Position numbers and translations under genes: made by a program
Notes under the pieces: generated by a model
Told to the model about the DNA's origin: nothing
The model's database searches: none
Seen by the model: only the letters and a program-made list of their open reading frames with translations
Part shown: positions 1 to 5,249 of the stretch, one piece after another
Numbering within the stretch: position 1 is the stretch's first letter
How the letters are laid out: every line of letters begins with the position of its first letter
Origin: CAZOSF01 sp964582415
GTDB taxonomy: Bacteria; Bacteroidota; Bacteroidia; Flavobacteriales; Flavobacteriaceae
Assembly: GCA_964582415.1 (NCBI GenBank)
Contig: CAZOSF010000111.1
Coordinates: 1-5,249, forward strand
DNA length: 5,249 bases
Direction of reading: 5' to 3'

Positions 1-191
1 CCGTTCCATTGGGAATATAAATCGGTAGAGGCTACCCCATTATTATTGATGTCACGCGGAACTTTATCGTACCAGTCGGTCAATATCCAAGTACCTTCCA
101 AGCTCAGTACGACTTCCTCTTTCGAGGTGTCGTCCGATTGACATCCCGAGAGGAGTATCGCAATCATGAGTAATAGAAGGTTGGATTTCAT
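1..191 (-). CDS. Small lipoprotein, N-terminal part (lipocalin-like?), cut by window edge
   Basis: The reading frame starts at the ATG at 189-191 and stays open to the left edge, so only the first 63 residues are seen and the C-terminus is missing. The N-terminus is a lipoprotein signal peptide: MKSN, a hydrophobic run, then the lipobox LLSGC with the acylated cysteine at residue 17. The mature protein begins CQSDD. Acidic residues just after the cysteine resemble the lipoprotein export signal known in Bacteroidota, so surface display is possible. Next comes LEGTWILTDWYDKV, a pattern typical of short lipocalin-like lipoproteins of flavobacteria, and an Asp/Asn-rich DINNNG stretch that could bind calcium. 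A second in-frame Met at residue 9 would remove most of the signal peptide, so the first is preferred. It lies 25 bases after the DUF819 stop and is probably cotranscribed with it. The lipoprotein call is firm; the lipocalin call is tentative. Confidence 0.8.
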   Translation of the reverse strand, partial: MKSNLLLLMIAILLSGCQSDDTSKEEVVLSLEGTWILTDWYDKVPRDINNNGVASTDLYSQWN

Positions 192-216
192 AGCAACTTT
201 TTCTAAATATAGTAAT

Positions 217-1353
217 TTATACCATCGTTACGATCATAAAACCCAGATAGGTACCGAGGGCATTTCCCAAGGATCCAATCAATATAGCAGGAAGAATGAG
301 TTCTTTTCTGTCAAAGCTTTCTGCCAAAGCTAGAGCAGTAGTACCCCCACCAATATTCGCCTGACTGGCAATGGCAATCATATCCCAATCCCTAAAGGTA
401 AGTCCTCCCAAAAGAAGAACAAGGATGCCGTGAATCAGTACTACCAATCCAGTAAAAAGGAAAAGGGTAAGCCCAATTTCTTTCAATTGAATTACGGCTT
501 CCAACTCACAATAGGCCCCAACCACTGCCAAAAACAAATAGATGAGATAGAGTCCCAGGGTTTCACTTCCTTTCAAATTATGTATAAAAGGAACTTGGGC
601 CATCAGGATTCCCAATGTGGATATAATCAACATAAAAGGCAGTTGTGGGAATGCTTGCCCAATCAAATCGGAAATAAGATACGCAGACATACCCAAAAAA
701 AATAGCCAAGTAAGAGCAGCTCCATCTATTTTTTTGAATTCTTCATTTTGGTGTTCGTGATCTGGTGTACTTATTTGCTTGTCCTTCCAAAGTCTTCTCA
801 TAAATAAGGGTAACGCCAATGTTATAATCATCCACAAAGTAGATATCACGTTGTCTGCTGCTACAGTGCCTGCATACAGCACACCTTGTTTTTGAAAATC
901 ATACTCAATGGCAATCGCATTGAAGTTTACGCTGCCTCCCGTATAGGTTCCAGTGAGCATTCCTGCAATGATGGCAGCATTGTCCCCTAAACTTTCTTCC
1001 GGTTTTAAAAGCTGCCAAGTGATTAGCACTCCCAAAAGCGTTGCGAAGGAACCGATGAGAAAAAGTACAATAATTGGCCCACCTGCTTTTTTTATCGATT
1101 TCAAATTAACATCCAACAGAAGATAAAAAAGGGAAATAGGAGCTACATATTTAAATATGGCATCATATAAAGGGATTGCGTCCGAGGCCGAAGGAATAAG
1201 TTCGAGATTCGCTGCAAAAGCGGTAAAAAGTATAACCAATAGCGCCGTTCCGAATTTCCTCCCAAATTTGGTCTTGGCTGCATAATGAGAAGCCAAGACC
1301 ATTAAACAAAGTACGGAGAGGACATAAATAGGGTTGGAGCTAAAGGTCGCCAT
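217..1353 (-). CDS. DUF819 family polytopic inner-membrane protein (carrier-like)
   Basis: A 378-residue, very hydrophobic protein with about ten membrane segments, recognised as the DUF819 (YjcL-like) family, whose members are usually a little under 400 residues. A hydrophilic, His/Glu/Lys-rich loop at about residues 188-211 separates two halves. Each half has a glycine-rich motif: GTYTGGSVNFNAIA at about 135-148 and ASQANIGGGTTALALA at about 329-344. Paired glycine-rich breaks in membrane helices are typical of carriers with an inverted-repeat fold, and as I recall DUF819 is grouped with the cation:proton antiporter/anion transporter superfamily. A transport role is therefore plausible, but the substrate is unknown. 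The frame can be extended to a TTG at 1357-1359, adding Met-Glu. I chose the ATG at 1351-1353, which lies 9 bases after the TAG of the upstream propeller gene, so the two are probably translationally coupled. Family call is strong; function is inference. Confidence 0.9.
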   Translation of the reverse strand: MATFSSNPIYVLSVLCLMVLASHYAAKTKFGRKFGTALLVILFTAFAANLELIPSASDAIPLYDAIFKYVAPISLFYLLLDVNLKSIKKAGGPIIVLFLIGSFATLLGVLITWQLLKPEESLGDNAAIIAGMLTGTYTGGSVNFNAIAIEYDFQKQGVLYAGTVAADNVISTLWMIITLALPLFMRRLWKDKQISTPDHEHQNEEFKKIDGAALTWLFFLGMSAYLISDLIGQAFPQLPFMLIISTLGILMAQVPFIHNLKGSETLGLYLIYLFLAVVGAYCELEAVIQLKEIGLTLFLFTGLVVLIHGILVLLLGGLTFRDWDMIAIASQANIGGGTTALALAESFDRKELILPAILIGSLGNALGTYLGFMIVTMV

Positions 1354-1362
1354 CTCCAAAAT

Positions 1363-4300
1363 CTAGTCTTTTTGTTCGTGCCCTCTGCCAGGGGTGTATC
1401 CAGCTCCTGCTGCTACTAAATCCTTTTCAAGCTGTTTCACTTCCTCATTGTAAAGCGATTCCACCCTTTGCTTTACAGGCATCAATTCTGCCTTTGCCAA
1501 AGCATATACATCCTTATGGGTTTTGGTAGGAGGTGAGGTAGTATATCGTTGCTCATAACTGATATTGCCAATATATCCCGCTAAGGATTGAGGTTGATCT
1601 ATATCCAATTGGCGCTTCACATTATCACCGTACAGTGCCATATTGATATCTCGAACTTCTTTTTCTATGGCTAGGATTCGTTTGCTGAAATCGGCCATTG
1701 GCTTTTCAGATCGTTTGATGGCCACTTTCATATACTTCAATTTCTCGTTGATTTCCGAAACCATACTTTGTGTTGTTCCGAAATCGGCTTCCAGTTGGGA
1801 AACATCCCGTTGGAAAGCGGCTTTTGCCTCACGATCTGTAGCTGGCATGACCGTGTTATTAAGTGCTCTGACTTCAAAAGGAACGGGTTGTGTTAACGGA
1901 TTCATTTCCCCGTCTTTCATCAAGAACATGCTGATCGTGTAATTTCCTGGATCGACCATGCTGCCCTCATCTTTCGAAGCCCATGGGTTATAAAAAGAAG
2001 GAGTGCTTAAGTCGATAGGCGTAGGAAGGGTGTATCGAAGGTCCCAGCTAAAACGTTGAATGCCTCCTTTCACCGGTTTGTTCACTTTTTTCACCTCCCT
2101 GCCTAAAGCGTCCTTAATAATAAATACTAGCTGAGGATCTTTTTCCTCTTTTTCTTGTTTCAATTGATCATAGCTAGGATAGGCAACATCCTTTTTGTCT
2201 TCTATTAGTTTCTTCTCTTTTTCCCTTCTTTGATCGGTAAGCGATTCAAATTTGTCTTGATAATAGTATGTGAAAAGGGCCTCCGGTCCTAAATTCTCGG
2301 CAGTATAGAAATTATCCCCTTGAAAGGATTTGCCTGGTAGTCCTAGCGGAAGACTGGGTTCCCAGCTCAAAGCAGTACGAACAGGAAATATTTTTGCCTT
2401 TTCAGTCATGGACTTATCGACCACCGAACGAAGTGCTGAATAGTCGTCCAAGACATAGAATCCTCTACCAAAGGTTCCAAGAACGAGGTCGTTTTCTCTT
2501 TCTTGAATGGCCATATCCCTTACACAAATTGTAGGGAGACCACTGCCTAATTTTTTCCAACGCTGACCTCCATTTGGTGAAAAATAGACCCCAAATTCGG
2601 TCCCTGCAAATAACAAGTCCGATTTCACGGTATCCTCTTCGAAGGAATAGACACTACCTCTTTCTGGTAAATTGTTGCTGATATTTGTCCAGTTGGCACC
2701 TTTGTCTCTTGAAACATAAAGATAAGGTTTAAAGTCTCCGTTTTTATGGTTGTTGAATACCGCATAGATAACACTTTCATTGTGTCTTGAACAGTATACA
2801 GCGTTCACGTAGGTATTGGCGGGTACTCCAGCTACTCCAGAAATCTTGCGCCAGCTGGCCCCTCCATTTTCCGTAATTTGAATAAGTCCGTCGTCGGTTC
2901 CCACTACCAATAAATTCGGATTTTTTGGAGATTCTGAAAAAGCAACAATACTTCCATAAAGAGAAGTAGAGCCATTTTTGGCTACAGCGTCGATACTTAC
3001 TACTCGGTCGAACACTTTTAGTTTATTACGATCGATTTGTTGGGAAAGGTCATCGCTGATAACCTCCCAACTATTTCCATAATCGTTGGAACGGAAAACC
3101 TTGTTCGCGCAGAAATAGAGACGTCCTGGTGCGTGCTTGCTCACTGCCAATGGGGAATCCCAGTTAAAGCGATAGGCGTTTTCACCTTTGCGTTCTTTGG
3201 GTTGAATCCCCACCATTTCCCCGCTTTTTCGGTCGTAGCGTACCAGAAAACCATGTTGTGATTGGGCATAGACGATGTCTGGGTTATTAGGGTCAATTTG
3301 TGACTCAAACCCATCACCCCCATTCGTGATAAACCAATCGAAATTCGTGATGCCATGTTGGGTATACACCCGTGAAGGGCCTCCAATACTGAAGTTGTCT
3401 TGAGTGCCGCCATAAATATTATAGAAAGGATAATCATTATCAACGGCTACTTTATAGAATTGGGTCACCGGGATATTTTCCTTGAAGTCCCATGTTTTGG
3501 CTGCATCCCAAGTTTCATAAACACCCCCATCACAGCCCACGAGCCAATGCTGCGGATTGTTTGGGTTGATCCACATGCAATGATTGTCAACGTGTTTGGC
3601 GACTTCTCCCACCATCTTGAACGAGCGTCCACCGTCATGACTTGCCGACATCCAAGTGTCCATGGAATAAATTGTCTGGTCGTCTGTGGGGTCTACAATG
3701 ATTTCTTGATAATAGTTCCCACTGGTTACATGGTCACTTCTCTTTTCCCAACTGGCACCTCTGTTGGTGGAAGCATAAAACCCTCCTTTTCCTTCAGCAG
3801 CTTCAACGATAGCATAAATGATATCCGAATTGGTGGTAGAGTTCGCCAATCCGATTCGACCTAATTCCACATCGGGAAGTCCTTTTTGAATTTTCTTCCA
3901 AGTTTTCCCACCATCGGTACTTTTATGCAATCCCGAACCCGGTCCGCCACCTACATAGGTGTAAACGTGTCTTCTTCTTTGGAAGGTAGAAGCATATAAT
4001 GTTTGGGGGTCGTTGGGGTCCATAATCACATCATTTACCCCTGTGTGTTCATCTACGGTTAGTACAGCTTCCCAAGTAGCACCACCATCGGTAGATTTGT
4101 ACAGTCCACGATCACCCCCTTTGCTCCAAAGAGGTCCGATAGCCGCTGCATAAATGACATCCGAATTGTCCGGGTGAACAATGATTTTTCCAATATGTTC
4201 TGAATTTTTCAAGCCCATATTGTTCCAGCTTTTCCCGCCGTCTTCCGATTTGTAAATACCATCTCCATAATTCACGGAACGCTGGTTGTTGTTTTCTCCT

Positions 4301-4641
4301 GTTCCTACCCAAACCACGTTGGAATTGTTTGGGTCCAGTGTCACACAACCGATAGAGAAGGAACCTTGGCTATCAAAAATTGGTTCGTAGGTAACCCCTG
4401 CATTGGAAGTCTTCCACACCCCTCCGGCAGAAGAGGCGACGTAATATTCGGAGTGATTTTTTGGGTTCACTGCTAGGTCGGAAATACGACCTGAAGTAAG
4501 TGCGGGCCCAACCGAACGCCACTTGAATTCGATATTCATGGTATCGAGGGCATGTTTGGTTTCTTTTTTTGATTTTTGGGCAACTCCATTGTTGCATGGG
4601 AGTAGAAGGGTGACAAAAGCAATGAGAATGAGATTTTTCAT
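1363..4641 (-). CDS. Exported twin beta-propeller Asp-box (BNR) protein, Sortilin/VPS10-like, often annotated glycosyl hydrolase
   Basis: A 1092-residue protein. The signal peptide MKNLILIAFV... has a likely signal peptidase I site after GVA (residue 21), so it is exported. Two clusters of Asp-box repeats (S-x-D-x-G-x-[ST]-W) follow, at about residues 76-384 and 516-695, each taken as a propeller of the GH74/sortilin kind. Between them is the signature TQDN...GGPSR...DWF...GGDGF (about 412-445), then RFNWDSPL (491-498). The second propeller closes with FGRGFYVLDDYSALR (724-738). A charged segment (about 795-837) leads into an Ig/FlgD-like beta domain (about 836-924) with DALGREV and DPGNYTISM. 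The C-terminus is helical (about 936-1080) and ends near TPGR, which I recall as common in full-length relatives. No type IX sorting domain is visible. Glycosidase activity is not shown; a binding or scaffold role is equally possible. The frame extends to a TTG at 4663-4665, but the ATG at 4639-4641 gives a proper signal peptide. It is the first gene of the probable operon. Confidence 0.93.
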   Translation of the reverse strand: MKNLILIAFVTLLLPCNNGVAQKSKKETKHALDTMNIEFKWRSVGPALTSGRISDLAVNPKNHSEYYVASSAGGVWKTSNAGVTYEPIFDSQGSFSIGCVTLDPNNSNVVWVGTGENNNQRSVNYGDGIYKSEDGGKSWNNMGLKNSEHIGKIIVHPDNSDVIYAAAIGPLWSKGGDRGLYKSTDGGATWEAVLTVDEHTGVNDVIMDPNDPQTLYASTFQRRRHVYTYVGGGPGSGLHKSTDGGKTWKKIQKGLPDVELGRIGLANSTTNSDIIYAIVEAAEGKGGFYASTNRGASWEKRSDHVTSGNYYQEIIVDPTDDQTIYSMDTWMSASHDGGRSFKMVGEVAKHVDNHCMWINPNNPQHWLVGCDGGVYETWDAAKTWDFKENIPVTQFYKVAVDNDYPFYNIYGGTQDNFSIGGPSRVYTQHGITNFDWFITNGGDGFESQIDPNNPDIVYAQSQHGFLVRYDRKSGEMVGIQPKERKGENAYRFNWDSPLAVSKHAPGRLYFCANKVFRSNDYGNSWEVISDDLSQQIDRNKLKVFDRVVSIDAVAKNGSTSLYGSIVAFSESPKNPNLLVVGTDDGLIQITENGGASWRKISGVAGVPANTYVNAVYCSRHNESVIYAVFNNHKNGDFKPYLYVSRDKGANWTNISNNLPERGSVYSFEEDTVKSDLLFAGTEFGVYFSPNGGQRWKKLGSGLPTICVRDMAIQERENDLVLGTFGRGFYVLDDYSALRSVVDKSMTEKAKIFPVRTALSWEPSLPLGLPGKSFQGDNFYTAENLGPEALFTYYYQDKFESLTDQRREKEKKLIEDKKDVAYPSYDQLKQEKEEKDPQLVFIIKDALGREVKKVNKPVKGGIQRFSWDLRYTLPTPIDLSTPSFYNPWASKDEGSMVDPGNYTISMFLMKDGEMNPLTQPVPFEVRALNNTVMPATDREAKAAFQRDVSQLEADFGTTQSMVSEINEKLKYMKVAIKRSEKPMADFSKRILAIEKEVRDINMALYGDNVKRQLDIDQPQSLAGYIGNISYEQRYTTSPPTKTHKDVYALAKAELMPVKQRVESLYNEEVKQLEKDLVAAGAGYTPGRGHEQKD
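2557..3096 (-). repeat. Second Asp-box cluster (second propeller)
   Basis: Four further Asp-box motifs lie at residues 516-525 (FRSNDYGNSW), 588-597 (QITENGGASW), 642-651 (YVSRDKGANW) and 686-695 (YFSPNGGQRW). They are more degenerate than the first cluster: the aspartate is replaced by glutamate or asparagine in some. The roughly 130-residue gap between the clusters has no Asp-box and carries the family's QDN/GGDGF signature, so the second propeller probably includes blades without the motif. Confidence 0.8.
3490..4416 (-). repeat. First Asp-box cluster (N-terminal propeller)
   Basis: Seven Asp-box-like motifs are read in the protein, at residues (ATG numbering) 76-85 (degenerate, WKTSNAGVTY), 130-139 (YKSEDGGKSW), 181-190 (YKSTDGGATW), 239-248 (HKSTDGGKTW), 289-298 (YASTNRGASW), 332-341 (SASHDGGRSF) and 375-384 (YETWDAAKTW). 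Spacing is about 43-58 residues, one beta-propeller blade each. Many are followed by a D/N-P-N-[ND] turn and an [IV]-[IVW]-[YV]-[AV] strand (for example DPNNSNVVWV), the usual layout of BNR propellers. These are divergent protein repeats, not a recent DNA duplication. Confidence 0.85.
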
Positions 4642-4682
4642 CAAAATGAATTTTGGTTGGAACAATAAAATGGGGCTTCTTT

Positions 4683-4713
4683 CAAAGATAGGGAAGATAT
4701 TGGAAAAGAAGTG
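4683..4713 (-). promoter_or_regulatory. Probable Bacteroidota-type promoter of the propeller operon
   Basis: Reading the minus strand, TATCTTTG at 4690-4683 matches the Bacteroidota -7 element TAnnTTTG exactly. The expected -33 element (TTG) is poor: the best candidate is TTC, about 20 bases upstream at about 4711-4713. Transcription would start near 4676, giving a leader of about 35 bases before the ATG at 4641. The site sits just downstream of the DUF4136 terminator, where a promoter for the next unit is expected. The -7 match is seen; its activity is inferred. Confidence 0.5.
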
Positions 4714-4726
4714 TACGCTTAGCGTA
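4714..4726. promoter_or_regulatory. Short palindrome upstream of the promoter, possible operator
   Basis: TACGCTTAGCGTA is a perfect inverted repeat with 5 bp arms and a 3-base centre. It lies between the DUF4136 terminator and the candidate -33 region of the propeller gene, a place where an activator could bind. A 13-base palindrome can also arise by chance, and no second copy was noticed in the window. Confidence 0.25.
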
Positions 4727-4734
4727 TCGATAGG

Positions 4735-4763
4735 AAATAAAAAACCCTCCGAAGGGGAGGGTT
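4735..4763 (-). terminator. Intrinsic (Rho-independent) terminator of the DUF4136 gene
   Basis: On the minus strand, AACCCTCC (4763-4756) pairs perfectly with GGAGGGTT (4750-4743) around the loop CCTTC. A T-tract follows directly (TTTT, A, TTT at about 4742-4735). The hairpin begins 13 bases after the TAG of the DUF4136 gene. The T-tract is present in this direction only, so it acts on minus-strand transcription and separates the DUF4136 gene from the propeller operon. Confidence 0.92.
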
Positions 4764-4776
4764 CACCAATTAAATG

Positions 4777-5249
4777 CTATTTGGAAAGATCTGGAGGATA
4801 TTTGGCTAGGATTTCATGAACGATTTCCTGAATGCGTTTCACCTTTTTATCCACATCGCCAGAAGTAATCAAATTGGCACGGCCGATACCTTGCCAAACC
4901 AATTCGTTGGTTTTGGCGTCAATAAGATCGATATACAGAATTCCTTCCGTGGTTCGGGAAACGGTATTTCCATACCATCCAGGACCCCACCATGGGTTCC
5001 AACCCCATCCCCATCCGAAATTGTTGTTATAGACATCGACACGTTCACTTTCTTTGGTGAAGAAGCTCACCATCAAATCAGGATTGTCCGATTTGTTGAT
5101 TCCTTTCATTGAAAGCTCTTGGTCGATAGCACGAAGGATTCGTTTTTTGTCTAGGTCGCTAATTTTAGCCTTATCCACGCCAGGGCGATAAAAGGCAAAA
5201 GATTTGTACTCGCCGAAATTGGCGTTACGGTCGTAATCGGTAGCCACAC
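4777..5249 (-). CDS. DUF4136 domain protein (probable lipoprotein), 5' end outside window
   Basis: 157 residues are visible, ending at the TAG at 4777-4779; the frame is open to the right edge. The first residues, VATDYDRNANFGEYKSFAFY, match the usual start of the DUF4136 domain just after the lipoprotein signal. The GTG at 5245-5247 is therefore an internal valine, and roughly 20-25 N-terminal residues, including the expected lipobox cysteine, lie beyond the window. Other family marks are NPDLMVSFFTKESERV, a Gly/Trp/Asn-rich loop (4966-5028) and the closing strand GILYIDLIDAKTNELVWQGIG, followed by a helix with KKVKRIQEIVHEILAKYPP. DUF4136 proteins are small envelope lipoproteins of unknown function. 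A strong terminator follows, so it belongs to a separate transcription unit from the propeller operon. Confidence 0.9.
   Translation of the reverse strand, partial: VATDYDRNANFGEYKSFAFYRPGVDKAKISDLDKKRILRAIDQELSMKGINKSDNPDLMVSFFTKESERVDVYNNNFGWGWGWNPWWGPGWYGNTVSRTTEGILYIDLIDAKTNELVWQGIGRANLITSGDVDKKVKRIQEIVHEILAKYPPDLSK

Noticed and set aside
200..219. AT-only inverted repeat between the DUF819 stop and the lipoprotein start, and a TATATTTA similar to a -7 element
   Set aside because: The stem is about five A-T pairs without a following T-tract, so it is too weak for a terminator. The promoter match lacks the final G and a -33 element, and the gap is only 25 bases.
430..705. A 91-codon open frame on the plus strand within the DUF819 gene
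   Set aside because: It is antisense to a well-supported membrane protein, and its Gln/Asn/Lys-rich translation is what the reverse of hydrophobic codons gives.
3400..3864. A 154-codon open frame on the plus strand
   Set aside because: It lies wholly antisense to the propeller gene, whose reading frame is clearly coding through Asp-box repeats. The translated product has no recognisable domain or low-complexity-free pattern of a real protein.
4072..4095. Similarity at DNA level between neighbouring Asp-box copies (KSTDGG) as a recent duplication
   Set aside because: Identity is limited to the short motif codons; the blades between them are different, which fits old repeat divergence under protein constraint.
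4112..4597. Two minus-strand open frames of 74-78 codons overlapping the propeller gene
   Set aside because: They are out-of-frame shadows of the Asp-box coding sequence; their Arg/Gln-rich products match no family.
4579..4641. Lipoprotein reading of the propeller signal peptide (cysteine at residue 16)
   Set aside because: The sequence before the cysteine is LLLP; proline at -1 is not accepted in a lipobox, while GVA followed by Q gives a normal signal peptidase I site.
4816..5112. Plus-strand open frames opposite the DUF4136 gene
   Set aside because: They are antisense to a gene with clear family signatures and have no start context or domain of their own.

Overview
The window looks like ordinary chromosomal DNA of a Bacteroidota bacterium, most likely a marine Flavobacteriaceae member. 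The reasons are the GC content (mid 40s % in the stretch I counted by eye), the lack of Shine-Dalgarno sequences at usable spacing, a TAnnTTTG-type -7 promoter element, a DUF4136 lipoprotein-like gene, and a very large secreted Asp-box (BNR) protein of the Sortilin/VPS10-like type. The genus cannot be read from the sequence.

All four genes are on the minus strand, so the window is described from right to left. (1) 4777-5249: a DUF4136 protein, 5' end outside the window, intact C-terminus. (2) 4642-4776: a 135 bp intergenic region with a strong intrinsic terminator for the DUF4136 gene, then a small palindrome and a probable Bacteroidota-type promoter. (3) 1363-4641: a 1092-residue exported twin beta-propeller protein with a signal peptide, at least eleven Asp-box-like repeats in two clusters, an Ig/FlgD-like beta domain and a helical C-terminus. 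Databases usually call this type glycosyl hydrolase or VPS10 domain protein. (4) 217-1353: a DUF819 polytopic membrane protein whose ATG lies 9 bases after the preceding stop codon. (5) 1-191: the first 63 residues of a small lipoprotein, 25 bases after the DUF819 stop, running off the left edge.

Genes 3 to 5 have very short gaps and no convincing terminator between them, so they are probably one transcription unit driven from about 4690. It would encode an exported propeller protein, an inner-membrane carrier-like protein and an outer-membrane, possibly surface-exposed, lipoprotein. None of the three has a secure biochemical function, so the shared operon is the main functional clue. I see no mobile element, CRISPR array, tRNA, rRNA or clear sign of horizontal transfer. 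No demonstrably new system is visible; the most interesting items are the propeller-permease-lipoprotein linkage and the internal two-fold glycine motifs of the DUF819 protein.
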